A stretch of 64,000 nt of DNA from Roseitranquillus sp963709765. GTDB lineage: Bacteria > Pseudomonadota > Alphaproteobacteria > Rhodobacterales > Rhodobacteraceae. How positions within the stretch are numbered: position 1 is the first letter of the stretch; every line of letters begins with the position of its first letter. A program made the position numbers and the translations under genes. The stretch covers positions 186,001 through 250,000 of the forward strand of contig CAVPXL010000003.1 of NCBI GenBank assembly GCA_963709765.1, read 5' to 3'. The notes under the pieces were generated by a model. The model saw only the letters and a program-made list of their open reading frames with translations. It searched no databases and was not told the origin of the DNA. This document shows positions 8,654 through 17,617 of the stretch, piece by piece.

Positions 8654-10531
8654 ATGTCTGACGGCAACGTTCACAATTCGCCGGAGCCCACCGCCACGGG
8701 GCGGTCTGTGATCCACGCCTACCTCAAGACCATCGGCAAGGGGCCGGGCGTCTACCGGATGCTCGGGAGCCGTGGCGAAGTGCTTTACGTCGGCAAGGCG
8801 CGCAACCTTCGGGCGAGAGTTTCGAGCTATGCCCGGCCAACGGGTCATACCCCGCGCATTGGGCGGATGATCGCCGAAACCGCCTCGATGATGTTCCTCA
8901 CGACACGCACCGAGGTCGAGGCGCTGCTGCTGGAACAGAACCTCATCAAGCAGCTCAAGCCTCGCTACAATGTACTGATGCGGGACGACAAGTCGTTCCC
9001 GAACATACTGGTGACCGGCAACCACCCCTTCGCCCAGATCAAGAAGCACCGTGGCGCCAGGAAGGAAACGGGCGCCTATTATGGTCCGTTCGCCAGCGCA
9101 GGCGCCGTCAATCGCACGCTGAATCAACTTCAGAGGGTGTTCTTGCTGCGCAACTGCTCGGATGCGATGTTCGAGAGCCGGACACGGCCCTGTCTGCTCT
9201 ATCAGATCAAACGGTGCAGCGCCCCGTGCGTAGGATACATCGGCGAGGACGACTATTCCGCGCTCGTGGCCGACGCCGAGCGGTTTCTGCAGGGCAAGAC
9301 GACCCAGGTGCAGAGTCAGCTGGCCAGGGAGATGCAGGAGGCGTCCGAGGCCATGGAATTCGAGCGCGCGGCGGCCCTGCGCGACCGGATTCGCGCCCTG
9401 ACCCAGGTGCAATCGACACAAGGCGTCAATCCGCGCGGCGTGACCGAGGGGGACGTGATCGCATTGCACATGGAAGGCGGGCAGGCCTGTGTGCAGGTCT
9501 TCTTCATCCGCGCCAACCAGAACTGGGGCAACCGCGACTACTTTCCGCGCACGGGGGCGGGCGCCGAGACGCCGGAGGTTCTGCAGGCCTTCATCGGGCA
9601 GTTCTATGGTGACCGGGAGCCGCCGCCGCTGGTGATGATGTCACACGATATCGAGGATCGAGACCTCATGGCCGAAGTGCTGTCCGAGAAGGCGGGGCGC
9701 AAGGTCCAGATCATCGTGCCGCAGAGGGGTGAGCGGGCCGAACTGGTCGAAGGCGCGGCCCGCAACGCGCGGGAGAGCCTGGCGCGGCGGCTGGCGGAGA
9801 CACAGACCCAGGGGCGGCTGCTGGAGTCGCTGGCGGAGGTCTTCGGCCTCGAGGGCCCGCCGCAGCGGATCGAGATCTACGACAATAGCCACATCATGGG
9901 GACCAACGCGGTCGGCGCGATGGTGGTGGCCGGCTCCGAGGGGTTTCTCAAGTCGCAATACCGCAAGTTCAACATTCGCGGCGAGGAGCTGGTGCCTGGC
10001 GACGATTTCGGGATGATGAAGGAGGTCCTGACCCGCCGTTTCAAGCGTCTGATCAAGGAAGATCCCGACCGCGAGACCGATGCCTGGCCTGACCTGCTGC
10101 TGATCGACGGTGGCGCGGGCCAGGTCGGTGCGGTGCATCAGATCATGGTCGAGATGGGTGTCGAGAACATCCCGATGGTGGGCGTGGCCAAGGGCGTCGA
10201 CCGGGACGCGGGCAAGGAGGAATTCCACCGGATCGGGCGTCAGCCGATGGCGCTGCGTCACAACGATCCTGTTCTCTACTTCGTGCAGCGCCTGCGCGAC
10301 GAGGCGCACCGCTTCGCCATCGGCGCTCATCGGCAGAAGCGGGCGAAGGCGATGGGCGCCACCCCGCTCGACGATGTGCCGGGCGTCGGGGCGACGCGCA
10401 AGCGGGCCTTGCTGGCGCACTTCGGTTCGGCCAAGGCGGTCGGCCGCGCCGACCTTGCCGATCTCAAGGCGGTCGACGGGATTTCCGAAGGGCTGGCCGA
10501 GAAGATCTACGATTTCTTTCACGACCGCTAA
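8654..10531 (+). CDS. uvrC: excinuclease ABC subunit C
   Basis: UvrC makes both incisions around a UvrAB-marked lesion in nucleotide excision repair. The 625-residue product has the full set of domains: GIY-YIG nuclease (GVYRML...LYVGKA, about 33-55), a UVR UvrB-binding helix pair (MEFERAAALRDRI, near 235), the RNase-H-like 5' nuclease with YDNSH and LLIDGGAG carrying catalytic Asp residues, and a C-terminal double helix-hairpin-helix (VPGVGATRKRALL, VDGISEGLAEKI). ATG 8654 was chosen over the open frame back to 8540 because conserved sequence begins soon after it. An unusually long AT-rich leader precedes it. Normal length for the family. Confidence 0.96.
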   Translation: MSDGNVHNSPEPTATGRSVIHAYLKTIGKGPGVYRMLGSRGEVLYVGKARNLRARVSSYARPTGHTPRIGRMIAETASMMFLTTRTEVEALLLEQNLIKQLKPRYNVLMRDDKSFPNILVTGNHPFAQIKKHRGARKETGAYYGPFASAGAVNRTLNQLQRVFLLRNCSDAMFESRTRPCLLYQIKRCSAPCVGYIGEDDYSALVADAERFLQGKTTQVQSQLAREMQEASEAMEFERAAALRDRIRALTQVQSTQGVNPRGVTEGDVIALHMEGGQACVQVFFIRANQNWGNRDYFPRTGAGAETPEVLQAFIGQFYGDREPPPLVMMSHDIEDRDLMAEVLSEKAGRKVQIIVPQRGERAELVEGAARNARESLARRLAETQTQGRLLESLAEVFGLEGPPQRIEIYDNSHIMGTNAVGAMVVAGSEGFLKSQYRKFNIRGEELVPGDDFGMMKEVLTRRFKRLIKEDPDRETDAWPDLLLIDGGAGQVGAVHQIMVEMGVENIPMVGVAKGVDRDAGKEEFHRIGRQPMALRHNDPVLYFVQRLRDEAHRFAIGAHRQKRAKAMGATPLDDVPGVGATRKRALLAHFGSAKAVGRADLADLKAVDGISEGLAEKIYDFFHDR

Positions 10532-10727
10532 GCGGAGGGCTCCTGCCCGGCGGGCTGCGCGCATCCGCGCATTCCGCCTTTGGGCCGCGCTGCGCGCGAG
10601 CGCGCGGATCGAGGTGCGCGGATTGGACATGATGCCGAAGCTGGACGACCAGATCCCAGCCGGTGGGGGGAACGGTGTCGCGCCGCATCGGCTTTCACCT
10701 AGGTGTGAGAGCGGATAGACAGGTGCC

Positions 10728-11393
10728 ATGACTCTGAACGTGCCGAACTTCCTGACGATTCTCCGGCTGCTCGCAGCGCCGGGAGTGGTGGTGATGTTTC
10801 TCTACTTCCATCGGCCGTGGGCCGACTGGTTCGCGCTGGTGCTCTTTGCCAGCGCCGCGATAACCGACTGGTTCGACGGCTATCTCGCCCGCGCGTGGCG
10901 TCAGGAGACCAAGCTCGGTGCGATGCTCGATCCGATCGCGGACAAGGCGATGGTGGTGATCGCGCTGCTGGTCATCACCGGGTTCTCGGGGATGGATCCG
11001 TGGATCCTGCTGCCGGCCACGCTCATCATCTTCCGCGAGGTCTTCGTCTCCGGCCTGCGCGAGTTCCTCGGCGACACTGCGGGCACGTTGAAGGTCACCA
11101 AGCTGGCCAAGTGGAAGACGACCGCGCAGATGGTCGCCATCGCGATCCTGTTCGCCCGCGGCGCCTTCGAGCATTATCTCGGCATCGAAACCGCCGGCAT
11201 GGACGACGAGACCGTCAATGCGATGCTGAGCGGGGCGGCGCCGGACGAGCTTGGCCTTCGGTGGAAGGCCACCGGCATGGTCTGGTCACAGGTGATCGGG
11301 ATTGCGCTCCTGTGGGTCGCGGCGCTGCTGACCGTCATCACCGGGTGGGATTACTTCAGCAAGGCCCGCCCCTATCTGCGGGACAAACCGTGA
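10728..11393 (+). CDS. pgsA: CDP-diacylglycerol--glycerol-3-phosphate 3-phosphatidyltransferase
   Basis: PgsA makes phosphatidylglycerophosphate, the committed step to phosphatidylglycerol, at the inner membrane. The CDP-alcohol phosphatidyltransferase motif DG-x2-AR-x8-G-x3-D-x3-D is complete: Asp50, Gly51, Ala54, Arg55, Gly64, Asp68, Asp72. Several membrane helices follow. At 221 residues it is slightly longer than average because of an insertion near 145-175. A 196-bp space after uvrC gives room for its own promoter. Its stop overlaps the moaD start (TGATG), so pgsA-moaD-moaE form one transcript. Confidence 0.93.
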   Translation: MTLNVPNFLTILRLLAAPGVVVMFLYFHRPWADWFALVLFASAAITDWFDGYLARAWRQETKLGAMLDPIADKAMVVIALLVITGFSGMDPWILLPATLIIFREVFVSGLREFLGDTAGTLKVTKLAKWKTTAQMVAIAILFARGAFEHYLGIETAGMDDETVNAMLSGAAPDELGLRWKATGMVWSQVIGIALLWVAALLTVITGWDYFSKARPYLRDKP

Positions 11394-11638
11394 TGGAGGT
11401 TCTCTACTTCGCCTGGGTGCGCGAGCGGATCGGCGCTCCGCGCGACCGTCTGGACACCGATGCCGAAACCGTCGCGGACCTCGTGGCCGAGCTGCGCGCC
11501 CGGGATGCGCGCTACGAAGCCGCGTTCGCCGATCTGTCGGCGCTTCGGGTGGCTGTGGACCAGGAACTCGTCGATTTCGATGCGCCGCTGCACGGGGTTC
11601 GGGAAGTCGCGTTCTTCCCCCCGATGACTGGCGGATGA
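11393..11638 (+). CDS. moaD: molybdopterin synthase sulfur-carrier subunit
   Basis: An 81-residue ubiquitin-like protein ending in MTGG. The C-terminal Gly-Gly is adenylated and then thiocarboxylated to carry sulfur into molybdopterin. The N-terminal VLYFAWVRE strand is typical of MoaD. Its ATG lies in the pgsA stop and its own stop lies in the moaE start (ATGAG), so it is translationally coupled on both sides, as expected for the MoaD-MoaE heterotetramer. Confidence 0.94.
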   Translation: MEVLYFAWVRERIGAPRDRLDTDAETVADLVAELRARDARYEAAFADLSALRVAVDQELVDFDAPLHGVREVAFFPPMTGG

Positions 11639-12081
11639 GCCGCGTCATCGTGCAAAGCGCGCCGTTCGACCTCGGCGCCCTGAGCGCGGGCTTTTGCGCG
11701 GGACGCACCGATACCGGCGCGGTCGTGACGTTCACGGGCATCGTACGTGGAGACGATGGCCTTACGGCGATGGAGATTGAGCATTATCCGGCGATGACCG
11801 AAAAGGCGCTGGAGGCGATCCGCGTGGAAGCCGTCGAGCGATGGTCGTTGACGGATGCGCTTGTCGTGCATCGCCATGGCCGGCTGGAGCCGGGTGAGCT
11901 GATCATGATGGTCGCGACGGCGGCAAGCCATCGCGCAGATGCCTTTGCCGCCGCCGAATTCCTGATGGACTACCTGAAGTCGCGGGCGCCCTTCTGGAAG
12001 AAGGAGCATCGCGCGGGCGCGGACACCTGGGTCGCTGCGAAGGACGCCGACGAGGCCGCGCTCGATCGCTGGTGGAGCTGA
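11635..12081 (+). CDS. moaE: molybdopterin synthase catalytic subunit
   Basis: MoaE converts cyclic pyranopterin monophosphate to molybdopterin using thiocarboxylated MoaD. The 148-residue product keeps the family core: GAVVTFTG(I)VR near the start, a HRHGRLEPGE segment and APFWKKEH near the end, whose lysines belong to the active site. It overlaps moaD by four bases. Length is normal. It is the last gene of the pgsA-moaD-moaE run; the next gene lies on the other strand 25 bases away. Confidence 0.95.
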   Translation: MSRVIVQSAPFDLGALSAGFCAGRTDTGAVVTFTGIVRGDDGLTAMEIEHYPAMTEKALEAIRVEAVERWSLTDALVVHRHGRLEPGELIMMVATAASHRADAFAAAEFLMDYLKSRAPFWKKEHRAGADTWVAAKDADEAALDRWWS

Positions 12082-12106
12082 GACGCGCCTCGCGCGGCGC
12101 CGCGGC

Positions 12107-12436
12107 TCAGCCGCCCTGGTTGGTGCGCTCGATATAGGCGCGCAGCTCGGCGGCCTCGTGGCGCGCACCACGCAGGCCTTCCATCGCGGCGCCCAGTTCC
12201 GCCTGGCACTGGTGCAGTTGCGTCGTCAGTTCGGCTTCGCGCACTTCGACATAGGCGACCGCCTGATCGCGCAGCTCCTCGGCGTCGTGCAACGACTGCG
12301 CCATACGGTCGAGCTCGCCAATATCCGCTTCGCTGGCGCGGGTGAGCCGGTGCACCAGCCAGGACACGAACCAGCCCAGCAGAAACGCGAGGAACAGGAC
12401 GATCGCCGTGGCGATGATGAACTCGGTGCGGTTCAT
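12107..12436 (-). CDS. single-pass membrane protein with coiled coil, function unknown
   Basis: A 109-residue protein with one N-terminal membrane helix (about 7-30) followed by a long charged helical region (about 36-105) whose heptad pattern suggests a coiled coil. Its ATG overlaps the stop of the OmpA-like gene upstream (ATGA), so the two are co-translated and probably act together at the inner membrane or cell wall. No enzymatic motif is visible. Function not recognised. Confidence 0.75.
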   Translation of the reverse strand: MNRTEFIIATAIVLFLAFLLGWFVSWLVHRLTRASEADIGELDRMAQSLHDAEELRDQAVAYVEVREAELTTQLHQCQAELGAAMEGLRGARHEAAELRAYIERTNQGG

Positions 12437-14426
12437 CCCGCCTCCTCCTCACTCTGGTCCGGGCGGGCGACGGGCGTGCCGTCGTTCTCGGGATTTTCGG
12501 GTTCGGCTGGCGCAGGCTGATCCGCGCTGTCACCGTCTTCCGCTGACGCGTCGGAATCGTCCGCCAAGGCGCCGTCGCTGGCCGCTCCGTCGGAGCCGTC
12601 CGGTGCGGCGGCCTCCTCGATGAGGCGGAACTCGATCCGGCGGTTTGCCTCGCGGCCGGATTCGGTGTCGTTGTCGGCGATCGGGTCGGCTTCGCCATAT
12701 CCTTCGGACGACGAGGCTTCGGGTCAGGACACGCCGGTCCATCAGCGCCATCAGAACGGATTGGGCGCGCGCCCGGCTCAGTGACAGGTTCATTTCTTCT
12801 CGACCCTGGCTGTCGGTGTAGCCGGAGATCTCCATCCGGATCGCGCCGCATTCACGCAGGATCGCGGCGATCTGGTCGAGCGTGCCGCGGGCGGAAGGTT
12901 CAAGCTCGGCAGATCCCGGGGCGAAGGTGATCTTCTGTTCCGCGGCGGCCGCCTTGATGCGCGCCACGCATTCCGCAGGTGTGGGCAGCGCGGCCGTTGG
13001 GTCGAGCTCCTCGCGGTAGGTCACGTCAAGGTCGTAGAGCGCGTCCTCGCCGAGCCGCTCGGCCATCAGGCGCGCGATCTCGTCGCTGGCGCGCTCTTCA
13101 CCGCTGTCGCCGGTGACCTCGATCCGGTCGGGGCCGACGAAGGCGTGGCCCTCGGCCAGGTAGCCCAGTGAGTTCGAGTGCGGCGAGCACGCGGATCGTC
13201 CAGTGCTCCGGCAGATCCGGGTCGAGCCGTGTCGCCACATGGGTTTGCGCCGCACCAAAGCGGGCCTGCGCGAAACTCTCCACCGCCGCCTTGCTGCGCT
13301 CGTCCGTCAGCCGTCCGCGCAGCTCGACCCGCCCATCGGCGTTGCGCTGGGCCGTGAATTCCGGCGGCGCCGGAGCGTCGGGGGCCGGGCTCGCCGGCGG
13401 CTTCGGCAAGGTCGCTTCGAGCGAGAAGACCTTGGGCAGCGCCGCCTCGAGTTCACCCACCTCGCGGTCGAAGACCGAAGCGGGCGTGCCCATGGCCGCC
13501 GTCAGTGCCACGTCGGCATCCGAAAACGTGACGCTGCCACCGCCCAGCCGGCCCACCGCCGCGACCGCCGCCGCGACCGCCTCGCCCCACCGCGGTGAGG
13601 GCGCGCCGAGGCCGAGCGTGCAATCCGCCCGGTCTTGCATCCCCGCCTGTGCCGCCGCCTGAAGGATCATCGCGCGCGCCTCGACGGTATCAGCGGAGCA
13701 GGCGTCGAAGCGGGCCGAATTCTCGTCCAGGACGAACCGCAGGGTGAACGGAGCGATCACCGGCCGCGGTGCCGCGATGTCGAGCGCAAGCGCCACGCCC
13801 GCCGGAGCCCCGCGCGACAGCGAAGCCTCCACCCGGCGCTTCTCGTCCCGGCTGTCGGTGATCGCCGTCACCGCCACCCGATCGGCAGCGGCGGAGATCT
13901 TCGACCGGGGCAGCGAGGCGAGCGCATCGAGCGCGAAGGAAAGCGCCCGTTCCCATCCGTCCGGCGCCGCATGGTCGGCGGTTTCGAGCAGATCGACGAC
14001 CCGCGCCGAGCCGGCGATCGCGCGGATCCTGTCGCGCAGCTCGGTGCGATCGGTCTCTTCGGGGATCAGCCCGATCAGCGAGATCCCGTCGCCGTTGCGC
14101 AGGATCTCGAGCACGAAGCGCGGGGCGGGCGTGGCTTCGGCCGGGCGGACTGTCATCTCGTCGAGGACCCGATCCCCATCGACGACCGTCCCGGCGGCCG
14201 ACAGGGCGCGGAACCGGGTGGCCTCGTCCGGCGCGGTGCCGGCCAGATGAACCTGCAGCCCGTCAGTCGTGACATTGGCCCAGCCCAGCCCTTGCTCTTC
14301 CAGAGCGCTGGCTACCACCGCATGCGAGCGCTGCTCGATTTCCTGCGCTCCGTAGACCGCGCCCACGACGCTCAGGGTGGCACCAAGAAGCATTGCACCG
14401 ACATGCAGGAAGAATGGCCGCATCAC
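12433..14426 (-). CDS. OmpA-family envelope protein, two frame changes
   Basis: Read across two breaks this is a 663-residue inner-membrane-anchored protein: an N-terminal helix (about 1-27), a long periplasmic part with BON-like repeats, then a C-terminal OmpA domain. The OmpA motifs ITFAPGSAELEP, ISGYTDSQGREEMNLSLSRA and ANRRIEFRL mark peptidoglycan binding. The first frame ends its homology near 13170 and continues one base out; the second break is near 12718. Each is a net one-base insertion, since 1994 bases is 2 more than a multiple of 3. A proline- and acid-rich tail follows the OmpA domain. The pattern suggests sequence error rather than decay. The stop overlaps the next small gene. 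Confidence 0.8.
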
Positions 14427-14482
14427 TCGCTCATCGCTAGAAGATCGGAGGTGGATTTATGCCTCCCGCCGAGTGGGCGCAA

Positions 14483-15446
14483 TCAGAAGGCCAGCGCGAC
14501 GGCGAGAAACAGCACAGGGATCAATCCGGCGTTCCGGTTGGCGCGGAAGAGCCGCAGGCAGATCGCCGGGTCGTCGATGTCGAGCCGCGCCAGCTGCCAG
14601 TGCAGATGCCATCCCATCGCCAGCGCGCCGCCGAGCGCCACGGCGAGCGCCAGAGGGTCGTTCCGGGGCCCGACCGCAAGGATCACCGCGACCGACAGCA
14701 GCGAGACGGTGCCGACAAGGAACCGGCGCAGCCAGCGCGGCGTGTCGGTGCCGAAGAGCCGGGCGGTGGATTTCACGCCGATCAGCAGGTCGTCCTCCTT
14801 GTCCTGGTGGGCGTAGATCGTGTCGTAGAAGAGCGTCCAGGCGATACCGGCGGCGTAGAGCACGAAAGCGGCCGCCGGGAGCGACTCTGCTCACCGCCGC
14901 CCAGGCGAGCAGCGCCCCCCAGTTGAAGGCCAGCCCCAGAAAGACCTGCGGCCACCAGGTGAAGCGCTTGGCAAACGGGTAGATCGCCACCAGCGCCAGG
15001 GAGCCGATGCCGAGCGCGATCGCCAGCGGGTCGAAGGTCAGCAGGATCAGGAACGCCGCGAGGGCCTGCCCCACCATCCAGGCCATCGCCTGTCGCACCG
15101 AGACCTGGCCCGACGGGATGGGGCGCGAGCGCGTGCGCGCCACGGCGGCATCGAACTTCCGGTCGGTGATGTCGTTCCAGGTGCAGCCCGCGCCTCGCAT
15201 GAGCCACGCCCCCGCCGCGCAACCGACGACGACCCACGCCTCGCCCCAGCCGAACCGGCCCTGCGCGTTGGCCGCCAGGAGCACGCCCCACCAACACGGC
15301 AGGAGCAGCAGCCAAGTCCCGATCGGGCGGTCGGCCCGACTCAGGCGAAGGTAGGGCCGCCACGCCCCCGGCGCGCGCCTGTCGACCCAGTTGCCGCGGT
15401 AGGCGTCGGCGACCTCTCCTCTTGGCGTTCGGGGCTGCGCATGCAT
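14483..15446 (-). CDS. ubiA: 4-hydroxybenzoate octaprenyltransferase, one frame change
   Basis: UbiA joins a polyprenyl chain to 4-hydroxybenzoate in ubiquinone synthesis and is an integral membrane protein. The first aspartate-rich motif is NDITDRKFD and the second YDTIYAHQDKEDD; LSRADRPIGTWLLLLPCWW near the start is typical. The reading frame changes near 14888: AWAAVS continues in another frame as AESLPAAAFVLYAAG. Length implies one extra base. The product would be about 320 residues, normal for the family. Start at ATG 15446 is preferred; an in-frame ATG at 15461 would overlap the divergent rsmE start. Confidence 0.88.
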
Positions 15447-15459
15447 AACGTTCCGTTCC

Positions 15460-16179
15460 ATGTCGAAGGTGCGCCTCTTTGTAGACCAACCGCTCGGAGC
15501 GGAGCAAACTGTCGCGCTCGGCCGCGAACAGGCGAACTATCTTTTTTCCGTCATGCGGCTCGCGCCCGGTGAAGGAGTCTCGCTTTTCAACGGGCGCGAC
15601 GGCGAGTGGCGGGCCGAGGTGATCGAGGCGGGCAAGCGCCGCGGGGTGCTGGTCTGTCGCGAACAGACGGCGCCCCTGCGCGTGCCGCCGGATCTCTGGC
15701 TCCTGTTTGCGCCGATCAAGAAGGCGCGCACCGATTTCATCGTCGAGAAGGCGGCCGAACTGGGCGCTGCGCGCATCATCCCGGTGCAGACCGACTTCAC
15801 CAACGCCGAGCGGGTGCGGCGCGACCGGTTGCAGGCCCATGCGGTCGAGGCGGCCGAGCAATGCGGCGGCACCTTCGTCCCCGAGGTGGAGGAGCTGCGC
15901 CCGCTCTCGCGGATGCTCGACGCCTGGCCGGACGGGCGTCGCCTGCTTTTCTGCGACGAGGGGCGCGCCGGGCCGAGCGCGGGTCTGGGAGGCGCTCCCT
16001 CCGGACCCTGGGCGATCCTGATCGGACCGGAGGGCGGGTTCTCGCCGGCCGAGCGCGCGCGCCTGTCGGCGCTTCCCGGAGTGACGACGCTGAGCCTCGG
16101 GCCGCGCATCCTTCGGGCAGATACGGCGGCGGTTGCGGCGATGACTCTCTGGCAGGCCGCGCTGGGGGACTGGCGGTGA
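15460..16179 (+). CDS. rsmE: 16S rRNA (uracil(1498)-N(3))-methyltransferase
   Basis: RsmE uses SAM to methylate U1498 in the decoding region of 16S rRNA. The 239-residue SPOUT-class protein has an N-terminal PUA-like part (RLFVDQPL, NYLFSVMRL) and the C-terminal knot motifs IGPEGGFSPAE and LGPRILRADTA that bind SAM. Its ATG practically abuts the divergent ubiA 5' end, leaving almost no separate promoter space. The stop overlaps the next start (GTGA). Confidence 0.95.
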   Translation: MSKVRLFVDQPLGAEQTVALGREQANYLFSVMRLAPGEGVSLFNGRDGEWRAEVIEAGKRRGVLVCREQTAPLRVPPDLWLLFAPIKKARTDFIVEKAAELGAARIIPVQTDFTNAERVRRDRLQAHAVEAAEQCGGTFVPEVEELRPLSRMLDAWPDGRRLLFCDEGRAGPSAGLGGAPSGPWAILIGPEGGFSPAERARLSALPGVTTLSLGPRILRADTAAVAAMTLWQAALGDWR

Positions 16180-17015
16180 CGGCGCTGCGCCGGGCGGGGC
16201 TTGCGGATTTGCCGCGGATCGAGGCGCTTTTGTCCGCGAGCGTCGAGACGTCGATGTTTCCGCTGAGCAATCTTCGGACGTTCGGTCTCGACGGCGCCGC
16301 ACCGCGCGCGATGCGGTTCTGGATCGACGCGGCGGTGTCGGTCGCACTGGGCGTGACGACCGATGGGATGGCGCTGCCTGTCCTGCCGGGATTCGACGAT
16401 TGGAAGGCGGTTCGTGACGCGCTGGCCGGGCAGGTTCTCATTGGTGCAGCGGGGGAGGCAGAAACGGTCCGGTGCCTGCTCGCAGCGGCGGGTCTTGCCG
16501 GCGCGCCCGTGCGTCTTGCCGGCGACGAGGCGCATTACACGCTGGATCTGACGCATCTCGCCATTCCTGACGGCGAAGGCGACCTCGCAATGCCCGACGC
16601 CTCGCATCAGTCGCTCTTGGTCGCATGGCGGTCCGCCTATCAGCGGGAGGTGCTGGGAACGCCGGATGCCGAGGCGGACGCGTCCGCGCGCGTCGAGGTG
16701 GCGGACTGGCTCGCGCAAGGCAGCCACCGGCTTCTGATCTCGCCGGACGGTCCGCTCGCCTTGACCGGGTTCAATGCGGCATTGCCTGAAATCGTGCAGG
16801 TTGGGGGCGTCTATACACCGCCCATGCTCCGCAATCGCGGACATGCGCGCCGGGCCGTTGCCCTTCATCTTGTTGAGGCGCGCAGCCGGGGATGTGGCCG
16901 CGCGGTGTTGTTCAGCGCCAGCCCCGCGGCTTGCCGCGCCTACCGCGCCGTCGGTTTCCGCGAGGTCGGGCGCTTTTCGCTGGTGGTTTTCGACGGCCCC
17001 CAGGAGGTTGCATGA
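16176..17015 (+). CDS. GNAT family N-acetyltransferase
   Basis: A 279-residue protein starting with GTG inside the rsmE stop. The C-terminal half holds the acetyl-CoA loop LRNRGHARRAVALH and the segment ASPAACRAYRAVGF of GNAT enzymes. The N-terminal 130 residues look like a degenerate first GNAT fold. Acceptor unknown. It is coupled to rsmE upstream and to a small membrane protein downstream (overlap at 17012-17015). Confidence 0.85.
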   Translation: MTALRRAGLADLPRIEALLSASVETSMFPLSNLRTFGLDGAAPRAMRFWIDAAVSVALGVTTDGMALPVLPGFDDWKAVRDALAGQVLIGAAGEAETVRCLLAAAGLAGAPVRLAGDEAHYTLDLTHLAIPDGEGDLAMPDASHQSLLVAWRSAYQREVLGTPDAEADASARVEVADWLAQGSHRLLISPDGPLALTGFNAALPEIVQVGGVYTPPMLRNRGHARRAVALHLVEARSRGCGRAVLFSASPAACRAYRAVGFREVGRFSLVVFDGPQEVA

Positions 17016-17518
17016 TCCGGCCCGAAATCAGGGCGGCCTTCTGGCGCTGGCGCGAGGGGATCGCTGGCGCGGCGGCGTGCTCGCTCGGGCTCTACTGGGC
17101 GCTGGCAGAACGCGGGATCCTGTCGTGGCTTGGTGTCGCGCTTGCGGCGGGCGGAGCTGCCCTGGCACTGGCGGGGTGGCAGCGCGGCCGCTTTCGCGGC
17201 GCGGGCGACGGACCCGGCGTGGTCCAGCTGGACGAGGGGCGGCTGACCTATTTCGGCCCGCTCACCGGCGGTGCCATCGCCGTCCGGGAAATCCGGAGCC
17301 TCGCCCTCGACGGCTCGGCCCGACCGCCCCACTGGCTGATCGAAGGGCCCGAGGGCAGTCTCGCGATTCCTGTCTCCGCGGCCGGAGCGGACGGCCTTTT
17401 CGATGTCTTCTCGCGCTTGCCGGGTCTCGACATGCAGCGTGTTCTGGCGGTGCTCCAGGAGCCGCCCTCAACGCGGTCGGAACTGTGGCGGGTTCCGCGC
17501 CGCGCCCTGCCGCGCTGA
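17012..17518 (+). CDS. conserved small membrane protein, function unknown
   Basis: This 168-residue protein has a helical hairpin near the N-terminus (about residues 18-55, two membrane passes) followed by a soluble domain of mixed strands (about 70-150). AGGAGG lies just before ATG 17012, and the ATG overlaps the GNAT stop. No catalytic motif was seen. It is the third gene of an rsmE-GNAT run. Function not recognised. Confidence 0.75.
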   Translation: MIRPEIRAAFWRWREGIAGAAACSLGLYWALAERGILSWLGVALAAGGAALALAGWQRGRFRGAGDGPGVVQLDEGRLTYFGPLTGGAIAVREIRSLALDGSARPPHWLIEGPEGSLAIPVSAAGADGLFDVFSRLPGLDMQRVLAVLQEPPSTRSELWRVPRRALPR

Positions 17519-17545
17519 GGTGCCGCGAGGCGCGCCACCTCCGCC

Positions 17546-17594
17546 CGACATTGACAACGCGGCTGTGCCGCTCCACCTGTCGGCGTCAATGTCG
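17546..17594. promoter_or_regulatory. perfect 10-bp inverted repeat with TTGACA in gshA upstream region
   Basis: CGACATTGAC (17546-17555) and GTCAATGTCG (17585-17594) are exact reverse complements separated by 29 bases. The left arm overlaps a perfect -35-like TTGACA at 17551-17556, and the right arm ends 23 bases before the gshA start. No clear -10 is visible. The arrangement fits an operator that covers or loops a promoter; the regulator is unknown. Confidence 0.5.
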
Positions 17595-17617
17595 AGGGTC
17601 GTCGGAGCGTAGCTGTC

